A stretch of 63,015 nt of DNA from Robiginitomaculum sp. (lineage in GTDB: Bacteria > Pseudomonadota > Alphaproteobacteria > Caulobacterales > Maricaulaceae), in NCBI GenBank assembly GCA_002733805.1, contig NVXG01000009.1:1-63015 (forward strand), written 5' to 3'. The position numbers and the translations under genes were made by a program. A model generated the notes under the pieces. The model was not told where the DNA came from, searched no databases, and saw only the letters and a list, made by a program, of their open reading frames with translations. How positions within the stretch are numbered: position 1 is the first letter of the stretch; each line of letters starts with the position of its first letter. Below are positions 1 through 8,393 of the stretch, in pieces.

Positions 1-469
1 AAAGCGCCGGTGTGTCCATGCCAAAGACATCGCGGATGGCCTTCATCTCGGCAATATCGCCAACGGGCGTCGAGGTGGCATGGGGGTTGATATAATCAAT
101 TGGTCCTGGTGCGGTTTGCATGGCCAGACGCATAGCGCGCTCGGCCCCTTCGCCTGAAGGCTGGACCATGTCATAGCCATCAGACGTGGCCCCATAGCCG
201 GTAATCTCGGCATAGATTTTGGCACCGCGCGCCAGTGCATGTTCGCGTTCTTCAACGATCACAATCCCGGCACCGCCGGCAATAACAAAGCCATCGCGGT
301 CTACATCAAAGGCGCGGCTGGCGCGTGTTGGTGTGTCATTATATTTGCTGGACATGGCGCCCATGGCATCAAACAGCGCCGACATGGCCCAATATAGCTC
401 TTCGCCGCCGCCCGCAATGACCACATCCTGCTTGTCCCATTGGACCTGCTCTGTCGCTGCACCAATGCA
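1..469 (-). pseudogene. fabB: beta-ketoacyl-ACP synthase I, internal fragment
   Basis: Reading the minus strand from 469 down gives about 156 residues that match the middle of FabB, the condensing enzyme of fatty-acid elongation. Visible landmarks are [45 protein letters not shown] and the [15 protein letters not shown] segment carrying one catalytic His at 80-82 (the family usually reads HGT; here HAT). The reading frame is intact. The N-terminal half, including the active-site Cys motif SSACATS, is missing: similarity stops at the CIG residues encoded at 461-469, where the opposite-strand corC begins. The C-terminal end runs off the window. Either a truncated gene or a contig chimera; the family assignment is firm. 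Confidence 0.85.
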
Positions 470-1204
470 ACGCAGGAATTGGTTGATAATGCCTTGGCGT
501 TTGATCGCTTGCGGATCGAGGGCATCATGGTGCCCCGGGCCGATATAAAAGCCACGGATGTTGCAACGGACGTAAAAGACCTGGCCAAAGAGTTTATTTC
601 CGCCGGGCACTCACGTTTGCCGGTTTATCGCGGGAATTTGGATGATCCACTGGGCATGGTGCATATTAAGGATTTGTTGCCGCTGCTTTTGCCGGGAAAC
701 AAGTCAAAACCAGCTACCTTGAAATCCATCACTCGGGATGTGTTGTTTGTCCCGCCTTCGATGAATGCGGATGATTTATTGGTTCGTATGCAAAAGACCC
801 GGGTCCACATGGCGCTGGTGGTTGACGAGTATGGCGGCACAGACGGGTTGGTCACGCTGGAGGATTTAATTGAGCAAATTGTCGGCGATATTGAAGATGA
901 GCATGACACGAATGTCTTGATGTTGAAGAAAACCGGCCCGGAATGTTGGGAGGCCAGTGCCCGCATCCCGATTGATGAACTGGAAGAAGCGATTGGAACG
1001 CAATTTCGCACCGGCCAGGATGACGATGATGTGGAAACACTGGGTGGCCTGATTTTCACCATGGCCGGGCGGGTGCCCGCAGCGGGCGAGGTGTTGCGTC
1101 ATGGTGCCGGGTTTGAATTTGAGATCACCCGGGCTGACCCACGGCGGATTTTGTCGCTGATTGTGCGCCGAATTGACGCTCAGGATATAGCGCAAAAGCC
1201 ATGA
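470..1204 (+). pseudogene. corC: CorC/HlyC-type CBS-domain protein, 5' truncated
   Basis: This frame encodes a CorC/HlyC-family protein: a short helix then [14 protein letters not shown], a pair of CBS domains ([24 protein letters not shown] and VVDEYGGTDGLVTLEDLIEQI) and the C-terminal CorC_HlyC transporter-associated domain (VETLGGLIFTMAGRVPAAGEV). The family is linked to magnesium/cobalt tolerance; the biochemical role is not settled. Full-length relatives have another 50 or so residues before the first motif. Here that part is replaced by antisense fabB, so the ATG at 440 is not a credible native start. The stop overlaps the lnt start by 4 bases (ATGA), matching the usual alphaproteobacterial corC-lnt coupling. 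Confidence 0.85.
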
Positions 1205-2805
1205 GCATGGCGGCCCAATCACCCGATGAGTCAATCCTGCGAAAACCAGCCTATTGGTTGCGGGGCCGATCCAAATGGCAAGCACGGTTTTGTGCTTTTG
1301 GATTGGGCGTTCTGTATGTAGGCGGCCATGCCCCTTATTTTTTGTGGCCAGCATCGATGGTGGCAATTACCGGCCTGATTTGGCTACTGGATGGTGCGGG
1401 AAAAACCGCACGACCGGTTCGAAATGGTGCATTTATCGCGTGGTATTTTGGCTTAGGACAATTTCTGGCCGGCATGTACTGGATCGGATTTGCTTTCATC
1501 GAGAGAGGCCCGGCTTTTGTGCCGATCATGCCGCTGGCGGTGTTTTTGCTGGCCGGTGGGCTGGCCCTGTTCTGGATGGCGGCCGGCGCAATTGCCATGC
1601 GCTATTGGTCACGTCGGGCCAGCCGGGTCTTGCTGTTTGTGTGTTGTGTCTTTGCCGCAGAATGGTTGCGCGGGCATATTTTTACTGGGTTGCCGTGGAA
1701 TATACCGGGACTGGTCTGGCCAGCCGGGGGCATGATCTCGCAAAGCGTATCTTGGCTGGGCATTTGGGGATTGAGCCTGCTCACCCTGCTGGCATTTGCC
1801 GCACCGGCAGCCCTGCCTTGGTCGCGAGATGGGTCGTTGGCCCGTTCCCTGCCGGCCATTGGTTCCTTTTTGTGTTTTGCCATTTTGTTTGGCACAGGCC
1901 TGGCGCGTTTGGATGCGGCGGAAAACCAGATGGTTCAGGGGGTTCGGCTGCGGGTTATTCAGGCGCGGATTGATCAATCTGAAAAATGGGACCCGGTCAA
2001 CCGCCAGATGATGATTGATCATTATCTGGGGTTAACCGCAGCGCCGGGCTTGGGCAGCATTACCCATCTGATCTGGCCAGAAGGTGCGTTGCCCTTATTG
2101 TTGCTGGAAAGCCCGGACGTGCTGGAGCAAATGGCAGCCCGGCTGGCTGATGGCCCGTTATTATTGATGGGCGTTACCCGCCGTGAAGTGGACAGCAACC
2201 AGCAGATTTTGTTTCGCAACTCGTTGGCCGCGTTGTCCTTTCGCAACGGAACTCCGGCACTGGAGATGGTCTATGACAAGCACCATTTAACCCCGTTTGG
2301 CGAATATCTGCCGTTTGGGAATTTTCTGGCAAAATCGGGTATTAAGGCGCTGACCCCATTGGGCGGTGGATTTACCCCGGGGCCGGAACCGGTCAGCGTC
2401 GAGTTACCAGGTGCGCCGCGCTTTAGTCCGCAGATTTGCTATGAAGCCATTTTTTCGGGGTTTACCCCCAATAAAGACCAGCGTCCGGGCTGGATTGTAA
2501 ATGTCACGAATGATTCGTGGTTTGGTCCGACCACCGGCCCGGCCCAACACGCCCAGCAAGCCAGAATTCGGGCCATTGAAGAGGGCGTGCCGGTTGTACG
2601 TTCTGCAAGTTCAGGCATTTCCGGGGTGATTGATCCGTATGGCCGCATGTTGGCGGGGGCCAAACCGCATGCCAATACACATATTGATGCTGACTTGCCG
2701 GCCGCTTTGCCGCCAACCTTTTTTAGCCGGTTCTCTAGCCTGGGACTTGTGCTGTGGGTTTTGTTAGTGCTAACATACACGGTATGGTTGTCTCGTAGGC
2801 AATGA
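1201..2805 (+). CDS. lnt: apolipoprotein N-acyltransferase
   Basis: Lnt transfers the third acyl chain to the N-terminal Cys of lipoproteins in the inner membrane. The 534 residues have the family's usual size and plan: roughly six hydrophobic segments in residues 25-235 and a C-terminal nitrilase-like domain. The catalytic triad is visible as Glu294 (IWPEG), Lys360 (YDKHHL) and Cys413 (PQICYEA). The start overlaps the corC stop by 4 bases; an alternative ATG lies two codons in. Downstream an XRE regulator and metK follow, an order common in alphaproteobacteria. Confidence 0.95.
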   Translation: MSMAAQSPDESILRKPAYWLRGRSKWQARFCAFGLGVLYVGGHAPYFLWPASMVAITGLIWLLDGAGKTARPVRNGAFIAWYFGLGQFLAGMYWIGFAFIERGPAFVPIMPLAVFLLAGGLALFWMAAGAIAMRYWSRRASRVLLFVCCVFAAEWLRGHIFTGLPWNIPGLVWPAGGMISQSVSWLGIWGLSLLTLLAFAAPAALPWSRDGSLARSLPAIGSFLCFAILFGTGLARLDAAENQMVQGVRLRVIQARIDQSEKWDPVNRQMMIDHYLGLTAAPGLGSITHLIWPEGALPLLLLESPDVLEQMAARLADGPLLLMGVTRREVDSNQQILFRNSLAALSFRNGTPALEMVYDKHHLTPFGEYLPFGNFLAKSGIKALTPLGGGFTPGPEPVSVELPGAPRFSPQICYEAIFSGFTPNKDQRPGWIVNVTNDSWFGPTTGPAQHAQQARIRAIEEGVPVVRSASSGISGVIDPYGRMLAGAKPHANTHIDADLPAALPPTFFSRFSSLGLVLWVLLVLTYTVWLSRRQ

Positions 2806-2817
2806 ACTTTAAGTTGA

Positions 2818-2842
2818 GTCGATTTTCATTTTAGGGATCGAC
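2818..2842. promoter_or_regulatory. inverted repeat upstream of XRE gene
   Basis: GTCGAT (2818-2823) and ATCGAC (2837-2842) form a perfect 6-bp dyad with a 13-base spacer in the 119-base gap between lnt and the XRE regulator. There is no T-run after it, so it is not an obvious terminator; it could be an operator for the adjacent HTH protein. The functional role is inference. Confidence 0.3.
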
Positions 2843-2924
2843 CCAGACAAACACACTTGCTAAACAAGTTTAGGCGTATTTTCGAAACCAAAACGATGGT
2901 GCGTCAAAACGTAGAGATCTTATT

Positions 2925-3344
2925 GTGGTAGAAAAAGTTCCAAATCCGGTGGATGTGCATGTGGGTGTTCGGGTTCGATTGCGCCGGTTGATGATGCAAA
3001 TGAGTCAGGATCGTCTAGGCGACAAACTGGGTGTTACGTTTCAGCAGGTTCAAAAATACGAACGCGGTGCAAACCGGATCAGTGCCTCTCGGTTGTGGGG
3101 TATGGCTGAGATTCTGGAAGTACCCATTCAGCACTTTTTTGAAGGGCTGAAAGAGAAGGGTGAAGCGTACGGTTTTGCCGAAGATGACGAAACGCCGATG
3201 GTCTATGATTTCATCAACTCAACGGACGGGGTTCAACTGGCGTCAGCGTATTCGCGCATTTCCGATCCCAAAGTTCGGCGGCAAATTCTGCAACTGGTTC
3301 GCTCTTTAGGCAACGATGTGACCAGCGATTCGACCGCCGATTGA
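2925..3344 (+). CDS. XRE-family HTH transcriptional regulator
   Basis: A 139-residue protein starting at GTG. Residues about 14-70 form a Cro/C1-type helix-turn-helix (VRLRRLMMQMSQDRLGDKLG, then FQQVQKYERGANRISASRL). The C-terminal half is acidic and then helical, with no recognisable ligand domain. Proteins of this type, located between lnt and metK, are a conserved feature of alphaproteobacteria. The target is unknown; the neighbouring dyad at 2818-2842 is a possible autoregulatory site. Confidence 0.9.
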   Translation: MVEKVPNPVDVHVGVRVRLRRLMMQMSQDRLGDKLGVTFQQVQKYERGANRISASRLWGMAEILEVPIQHFFEGLKEKGEAYGFAEDDETPMVYDFINSTDGVQLASAYSRISDPKVRRQILQLVRSLGNDVTSDSTAD

Positions 3345-3389
3345 TTGCTAAATTCAGAACGCTACAAAATTACCCATTGCATTTTGCCG

Positions 3390-3456
3390 GATTTTGGCCT
3401 TTGGTGCGCGCCAGCGAGACATAAAGCTTTCTTTATGTCTTCGATTCGCCAAAATC
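3390..3456 (+). promoter_or_regulatory. structured 5' leader of metK
   Basis: The 125-base gap before metK contains two nested inverted repeats. The inner one is AGACATAAAG (3417-3426) / CTTTATGTCT (3431-3440) around a CTTT loop. The outer one is GATTTTGGC (3390-3398) / GCCAAAATC (3448-3456). Together they enclose a 67-base foldable RNA ending 13 bases before the GTG start. A competing pairing TGGC (3395-3398) with GCCA (3410-3413) is possible. Position and form suggest a cis-acting RNA element, perhaps sensing S-adenosylmethionine. I could not match it to the SAM-I, SAM-II or SAM/SAH consensus. Confidence 0.5.
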
Positions 3457-3469
3457 AGGGAGCTGTTTT

Positions 3470-4645
3470 GTGAGCCGCCAAAATTATATATTTACCAGTG
3501 AAAGTGTGTCTGAGGGACATCCGGATAAAATCTGTGATCGTATTTCAGACGAAGTTGTTGATTTGTTTCTGTCGCGGGACCCACAGGCTCGCGTTGCCTG
3601 TGAAACCCTGGTGACCACCGATCGCATCGTTTTGGCTGGTGAAGTACGTTGCGCTGGCAAAGTAGACGACGATGAAATTGAAGCACGGGTTCGGGCTGCG
3701 GTGCGTGATATTGGCTATGAACAAGAAGGGTTTCACTGGAAAACCGCGAAGGTTTCTAATTATTTGCACGCTCAATCCACTGACATTGCAGCGGGTGTTG
3801 ATGCGGGTACCGGCTCCTACACCGAAGAAGGCGCGGGCGATCAGGGGATCATGTTCGGGTATGCAACCACCGAAACGCCGGATCTGATGCCGGCCCCGAT
3901 CCAGTATTCCCACGATATTTTATCGCGCATGGCCCGCTTGCGTAAAGACGACCGCAATTTGGGTCTGGAACCTGACGCGAAAAGCCAAGTAACTTTGGTC
4001 TATGAAAATGGTGTGCCGGTACGAGCTGGCTCCGTAGTGATCTCGACCCAACACCGCGAAGGCTTAAGCCCGGCCGACATTCGTGAAATTGTTCGGCCGA
4101 TCGTGCTGGATGTGCTGCCAGAAGGTTGGATGTGCGACGAACCAGATTTTTATGTAAACCCGACCGGCAACTTTGTGATCGGTGGACCGGTTGGTGATAG
4201 TGGCTTGACCGGACGCAAGATCATTGTCGACACCTATGGCGGTGCAGCCCCGCATGGCGGCGGCGCATTTTCAGGCAAAGACCCGACCAAAGTGGACCGC
4301 TCTGCGGCGTATGCCAGCCGGTATCTGGCCAAAAACGTGGTGGCTGCTGGTCTGGCTGATCGTTGTACCATACAGCTTTCCTATGCCATTGGTGTGGCCA
4401 AGCCTTTGAGTGTTTATCTTGACCTGCACGGCACAGAAAAATGCGATGCGGCCAAGCTGGAGCTGGCTCTACCGGAGATCATGGATTTAAGCCCTCGGGG
4501 TATCCGCGAAACGCTGGAACTGAACCGACCGATTTATGCGCGTACTGCGGCCTATGGCCATTTTGGCCGTCAGCCCGACAATCAGGGTGGGTTTTCTTGG
4601 GAGCGCACCGATCTTGTCGAAAGCATCCGCCAGTTCGCCGGATAA
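3470..4645 (+). CDS. metK: S-adenosylmethionine synthetase
   Basis: MetK makes S-adenosylmethionine from methionine and ATP in the cytoplasm. The 391 residues match the family length. Signature motifs are EGHPDKICD near the N-terminus, the substrate loop [12 protein letters not shown] and the phosphate-binding [19 protein letters not shown]. Translation starts at GTG ([20 protein letters not shown]). A structured leader precedes it. The 3' end overlaps the likely trmB start by about 32 bases. Confidence 0.97.
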   Translation: MSRQNYIFTSESVSEGHPDKICDRISDEVVDLFLSRDPQARVACETLVTTDRIVLAGEVRCAGKVDDDEIEARVRAAVRDIGYEQEGFHWKTAKVSNYLHAQSTDIAAGVDAGTGSYTEEGAGDQGIMFGYATTETPDLMPAPIQYSHDILSRMARLRKDDRNLGLEPDAKSQVTLVYENGVPVRAGSVVISTQHREGLSPADIREIVRPIVLDVLPEGWMCDEPDFYVNPTGNFVIGGPVGDSGLTGRKIIVDTYGGAAPHGGGAFSGKDPTKVDRSAAYASRYLAKNVVAAGLADRCTIQLSYAIGVAKPLSVYLDLHGTEKCDAAKLELALPEIMDLSPRGIRETLELNRPIYARTAAYGHFGRQPDNQGGFSWERTDLVESIRQFAG

Positions 4646-5339
4646 GCCCAGCTCGCCGGATAAGCAACGGGTCCGTCCAGGTCTGTACGGCCGCTCCAAA
4701 GGCAAAACCCTAAGTCCGAAGCAGCAAGGCCTGATCCAGCACTTTCTGCCAACGCTTGGGCTGCCTGAGGGTGAGATTGATCCTCGAGGTTTGTGGCCTG
4801 ATGCGGATCAAATCTGGATCGAGATTGGCTTGGGCGGCGGCGAGCACTTTGTGGCGCAAGCGGCAGCTAACCCAGATCAGCAATTGATCGGGTTTGAGCC
4901 GTTTCAAAACGGCATGGCGAAAACCTTGAACACAGTAGAGCGGCTTGGGTTACGCAATGTCAGCCTGACCATGGGTGATGCCAGGCTGACCTTGTCACGG
5001 TTTGTGGCTGGCTGCGTTGACCGGATTTTTATTCTGTATCCGGATCCGTGGCCAAAACGTCGGCATTGGAAACGGCGGTTGATCCAGCCAGACTTTGTCC
5101 GTGAGTTGTCGCGGTTGTGCCGGGTTGGTGCCGAAATACGTTTTGTCTCTGATATTGACCATTATCAGCAAGCTGCGTTGTGGCAGTTTTTGCAAAACCC
5201 TGATTTTACCTGGACGGCTGAAAGCTGTGCTGACTGGCAGGCTCCACCCGAAGACCATACTACGACCAAATACGAGCAAAAAGCATTTCGTGAAAAACGC
5301 ACACCTGCCTATTTGCATTTTGTAAAAAGGGCAGTATAA
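4614..5339 (+). CDS. trmB: tRNA (guanine-N7-)-methyltransferase
   Basis: TrmB methylates G46 of tRNAs. The conserved part contains [13 protein letters not shown] (SAM binding), [30 protein letters not shown] and the C-terminal TTKYEQKAF...K-R-TPAY segment. The open frame extends far back into metK, but similarity begins only near [10 protein letters not shown] place the start at TTG 4614, preceded by GGGAG about 10 bases upstream, giving 241 residues. The N-terminus carries a small internal repeat (SSPDK twice) that arises from a tandem duplication covering the metK stop codon. The start choice is uncertain. Confidence 0.9.
   Translation: MSKASASSPDKPSSPDKQRVRPGLYGRSKGKTLSPKQQGLIQHFLPTLGLPEGEIDPRGLWPDADQIWIEIGLGGGEHFVAQAAANPDQQLIGFEPFQNGMAKTLNTVERLGLRNVSLTMGDARLTLSRFVAGCVDRIFILYPDPWPKRRHWKRRLIQPDFVRELSRLCRVGAEIRFVSDIDHYQQAALWQFLQNPDFTWTAESCADWQAPPEDHTTTKYEQKAFREKRTPAYLHFVKRAV
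4630..4664 (+). repeat. tandem 17-bp near-duplication at metK/trmB junction
   Basis: CAGTTCGCCGGATAAG at 4631-4646 is followed by CAGCTCGCCGGATAAG at 4649-4664, one substitution apart. The first copy holds the metK stop codon (GGA TAA). In the overlapping trmB frame the repeat writes [11 protein letters not shown]. Confidence 0.8.
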
Positions 5340-5376
5340 CCCCGCCAACAACTTGGCTGATGTGCATTGGCACTCA

Positions 5377-5407
5377 GGCGGGCTCCGAAACCGGGGACCG
5401 CCTTTTT
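5377..5407 (+). terminator. Rho-independent terminator / rimP leader attenuator
   Basis: GGCGG (5377-5381) pairs with CCGCC (5398-5402), and CTCCG (5383-5387) pairs with CGGGG (5392-5396) with one G-T wobble. There is one internal mismatch and an AAAC loop; TTTTT follows directly. It lies 38 bases after the trmB stop and about 58 before the rimP start, so it can end trmB transcription. It may also act as a premature terminator in the rimP leader; conserved rimP-leader terminators are described in the literature for some bacteria, but I cannot confirm family membership. Confidence 0.7.
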
Positions 5408-5464
5408 ATTTGGCCCAGTCATTTATTTGGCACAGCCAAAAGACAGAACAGGAATTTGCCGGAC

Positions 5465-6013
5465 GTGCGTGCAAAGACAGAAATCGAACGAAGAGTATTA
5501 CGGCTGATCGAGCCGGTGTGCGCCGAACAGAATCTGGTTGTGGTGCGCGTGCGTCTTTTAGGCCGCGAAAAAAACAATATTTTACAAATTATGGCTGAAC
5601 GAGCCAGTGACGGACAATTGGAAGTTGGTGCTTGCGCGCGTCTGAGTCGGGCCATCTCTGCACTGATTGATGTGGAAGACCCGGTTGCCGGGAAATACAA
5701 TCTGGAAGTATCTTCGCCGGGCATTGATCGACCGCTGACTTTATTGGCCCATTTTTCCACTTGGGCCGGGTTTGACGCAAAAATTGAACTAGATCGACTG
5801 GTCGAGGGCCAGCGACGGTTCAAAGGAAAATTGGCCGGTGTGGAAGACGAAAACATTTTGATTGATCTGGATGGCGAAACCGAAACCGCTCATATCCCAT
5901 TTGACTGGATCGCGGATGCCAGATTGGTGTTAACCGATGAACTATTGAAAAAGAGCATGTCCCGCGCCAAACGGCAGGCTAGCTCAACAGGAGAGAACGA
6001 CCATGAGCATTAG
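5465..6013 (+). CDS. rimP: ribosome maturation factor RimP
   Basis: RimP assists 30S subunit maturation. The protein has the two-domain form: an N-terminal alpha/beta domain (IERRVLRLIEPVCAEQNLVV... YNLEVSSPGIDRPL, the family hallmark) and a C-terminal SH3-like barrel (FKGKLAGVEDENILIDLDGE). I prefer the GTG at 5465 (MRAKTEIERRV), with AGGA 11 bases upstream, giving 182 residues; the open frame extends to 5360 but that region is the leader terminator. Its 3' end overlaps nusA by 11 bases, indicating translational coupling. Confidence 0.92.
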   Translation: MRAKTEIERRVLRLIEPVCAEQNLVVVRVRLLGREKNNILQIMAERASDGQLEVGACARLSRAISALIDVEDPVAGKYNLEVSSPGIDRPLTLLAHFSTWAGFDAKIELDRLVEGQRRFKGKLAGVEDENILIDLDGETETAHIPFDWIADARLVLTDELLKKSMSRAKRQASSTGENDHEH

Positions 6014-7655
6014 TGGTGTAAGTGCGAACCGCCTTGAATTGTTGCAAATTGCCAAGGCAGTTGCCGCAGAAAAATCAATTGAGGAAAGCATCGTTTTGGA
6101 GGCCATTGAAGAGGCCATGCAAAAAGCTGCCCGGACCCGCTATGGGTCGGAGCTGGACATTCGCGCCAAAATCAATCCGGTCACCGGAGAATTGGCGCTG
6201 AGCCGCAATGTGACCGTAGTGGAAGAAGTCGAAAATGATTCGACCGAGATGTCGCTGGTTGAAGCCCGCCAGATCGAGCCAAAAACTGAATTAGGTCATG
6301 TGTTTGTTGAAGAACTTCCGCCAATGGAATTTGGCCGTGTTGCATCACAAACCGCCAAACAGGTCATTACGCAAAAAGTACGTGAAGCAGAACGGGCCCG
6401 CCAATACGAAGAATACAAAGACCGGGTTGGCGAAGTGGTCAATGGCATTATTCGCCGGGTTGAATATGGCAATGTCATTGTTGATCTGGGCCGGGCCGAG
6501 GGCATTATCCGGCGCAATGACGGAATTCCGCGCGAAAACCTGCAAACCAATGACCGGACGCGGGCTTATATTTATGAAGTACGCGAAGAAGCGCGTGGCC
6601 CACAAATCTTTTTGTCGCGGGCCCATCCTGACCTGATGGCCGCTTTGTTCTCGCAGGAAGTGCCGGAAGTCTATGACGGTATTATCCAGATCCCGTCAGT
6701 GGCTCGTGATCCGGGTAGCCGGGCTAAAATTGCCGTGATTTCGAATGACAGCTCAATCGATCCGGTTGGGGCTTGTGTCGGGATGCGCGGTAGCCGGGTG
6801 CAAGCTGTGGTTTCAGAACTGCAAGGCGAAAAAATTGACATTATCCAATGGTCAGAAGACCCAGCGACGTTCCTAGTCAACGCCATGGCGCCAGCCGAAG
6901 TTAGCAAGGTGATCATGGACGATGAAGCGGGCCGCGTTGAAGTTGTGGTTCCCGAGGACCAATTGTCATTAGCCATTGGTCGACGCGGACAAAATGTCCG
7001 TCTGGCCTCACAACTGACCGGCTGGACCATTGATATTTTGACGGAAGAACAAGAGTCCGAACGTCGTCAGGCCGAGTTTGCCGAGCGGACTCAGATATTT
7101 ATGGAAGCGCTTGATGTCGACGAGATGATCGCACAATTGCTAACTTCGGAAGGCTTTGAAACGGCTGAAGAGGTGGCATATGTTGCTGCCTCCGAAATTT
7201 CTGCAATTGAGGGGTTTGACGATGACACGGCAAACGAGCTGCAAATGCGGGCCAAAGAGTATCTGGATGCGCAAGCAGCCAAACTCGATGCCAAACGAAA
7301 AGAACTGGGCGTTGAGGACAAACTGGTTGATCTGCCATTTATCACGTTGGACATGGCGGTTCGTCTGGGCGAAGCGGATTTCAAAACCCTTGAAGATTTT
7401 GCCGGGTTGATCCCGGATGATCTACGCGGCTGGTTTGAGAGCAAAGACGGCGAGCGTGTTCGCGAAACGGGCGTTTTTGAAAAAGAAAAACTTAGCATTG
7501 AAGACGCCAATTCGATGATCATGCAAGCGCGAGTTGCGGTTGGCTGGATAACGGAAGAGGAATACGCCCAGATGCTGGCCGATGAAGCGGCAGAAGAAGC
7601 TGGCGTCGAAGGCGAGGGCGAAGCTGCCACAGAGGGAGAAGCGGCTTCGACTTGA
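6003..7655 (+). CDS. nusA: transcription termination/antitermination factor NusA
   Basis: NusA binds RNA polymerase and RNA, controlling pausing and termination. The 550 residues show the N-terminal polymerase-binding domain (to about 125), an S1 domain ([22 protein letters not shown]), two KH domains ([21 protein letters not shown] and [19 protein letters not shown]) and two C-terminal acidic helix-hairpin repeats (ending near [16 protein letters not shown]). The start lies inside the end of rimP and the stop overlaps the ylxR start, so the three genes are tightly coupled. Confidence 0.97.
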   Translation: MSISGVSANRLELLQIAKAVAAEKSIEESIVLEAIEEAMQKAARTRYGSELDIRAKINPVTGELALSRNVTVVEEVENDSTEMSLVEARQIEPKTELGHVFVEELPPMEFGRVASQTAKQVITQKVREAERARQYEEYKDRVGEVVNGIIRRVEYGNVIVDLGRAEGIIRRNDGIPRENLQTNDRTRAYIYEVREEARGPQIFLSRAHPDLMAALFSQEVPEVYDGIIQIPSVARDPGSRAKIAVISNDSSIDPVGACVGMRGSRVQAVVSELQGEKIDIIQWSEDPATFLVNAMAPAEVSKVIMDDEAGRVEVVVPEDQLSLAIGRRGQNVRLASQLTGWTIDILTEEQESERRQAEFAERTQIFMEALDVDEMIAQLLTSEGFETAEEVAYVAASEISAIEGFDDDTANELQMRAKEYLDAQAAKLDAKRKELGVEDKLVDLPFITLDMAVRLGEADFKTLEDFAGLIPDDLRGWFESKDGERVRETGVFEKEKLSIEDANSMIMQARVAVGWITEEEYAQMLADEAAEEAGVEGEGEAATEGEAAST

Positions 7656-8281
7656 TCGGAACATATCGGCCAAAACCCATGCGCGAACGAAAATGCATTG
7701 TCAGCAATGAAGTGTTGCCTGAGACTGAGCTGATCCGCTTTGTGGTGGATATGGAGGCAAATGTTTTGCCCGATATCCGCGCCAAGGCTCCGGGTCGCGG
7801 GGTTTGGGTCGGCGCAAAGCGTGAACTGCTTGACGAAGCGATTGGCAAAAAGGGCTTTGCCCGGGGGTTTAAATCCCAGGTGAAGGTGCCAGATGGTTTG
7901 GTTGATCTAGTTGAGCAGCAATTGCGGGTTTTATGTCTGGATTTGATGGGAATGGCTCGGCGCTCCGGCCAATTGGTTGGCGGATTCGAAAAAGTTCGCA
8001 GTGCCGTTCGCACACAAAAACCCGGCTGGTTGATCGAGGCCGAAAACGGATCAGCCGACGGTAGAAATAAAATCCTTGGCTTATGTCGGGGGGTATGGGA
8101 CGAGGTGCCTTTGGTCGGCTGTTTTGATGACCTGGCTTTGGGTAAAGCATTGGGCCGCGAGCATGTTGGCCATGTTTTTATGAATTCCGGTGCAATTGCG
8201 ACACGCTTTGGCTTGCAATTGCAGCGTCTTTCGGGTTTTACCCCCCTCATACCCTTGCAATGGGGTAAAAAGGACGGTTGA
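7652..8281 (+). CDS. ylxR: YlxR-family RNA-binding protein (DUF448 + L7Ae-like)
   Basis: A 209-residue protein. Residues 10-80 match the YlxR/DUF448 domain ([21 protein letters not shown]... PGRGVWVG). The C-terminal part resembles the ribosomal L7Ae-like fold usually fused in alphaproteobacteria ([21 protein letters not shown]). It likely binds RNA; a precise role is not established. I use TTG 7652, which overlaps the nusA stop and has GGGAG about 13 bases upstream; the ATG at 7679 (MRERKCIV) is a reasonable alternative. It lies between nusA and infB as in most bacteria. Confidence 0.88.
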   Translation: MIGTYRPKPMRERKCIVSNEVLPETELIRFVVDMEANVLPDIRAKAPGRGVWVGAKRELLDEAIGKKGFARGFKSQVKVPDGLVDLVEQQLRVLCLDLMGMARRSGQLVGGFEKVRSAVRTQKPGWLIEAENGSADGRNKILGLCRGVWDEVPLVGCFDDLALGKALGREHVGHVFMNSGAIATRFGLQLQRLSGFTPLIPLQWGKKDG

Positions 8282-8334
8282 AACACAGCCCAAGCTGGTT
8301 AGGTTAGCAAACCTTCGGCCCGGGTCCAGAAAAA

Positions 8335-8360
8335 CAGGCGAACAACCCGCCTGCTTTTTT
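8335..8360 (+). terminator. Rho-independent terminator between ylxR and infB
   Basis: CAGGCG (8335-8340) and CGCCTG (8348-8353) form a perfect stem with the 7-base loop AACAACC, followed by CTTTTTT. It sits 34 bases before the infB ATG, inside an operon normally read as one transcript. It is therefore probably an attenuator or partial terminator rather than a simple operon end. Confidence 0.75.
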
Positions 8361-8393
8361 GTTGTTTATGAATTGGTTGTGGAAGAAAAACGC

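Noticed and set aside
440..470. ATG at 440 as the native start of corC
   Set aside because: The first 10 codons are antisense to well-conserved fabB and have no CorC similarity; the true N-terminus is missing.
3345..3469. A known SAM-I, SAM-II or SAM/SAH riboswitch before metK
   Set aside because: The conserved core sequences of those classes, as far as I can recall them, are not present; only stems are evident.
8190..8393. N-terminal extension of infB to 8190
   Set aside because: It would include the terminator hairpin and overlap ylxR; no IF-2 similarity before MTDAKDDK.
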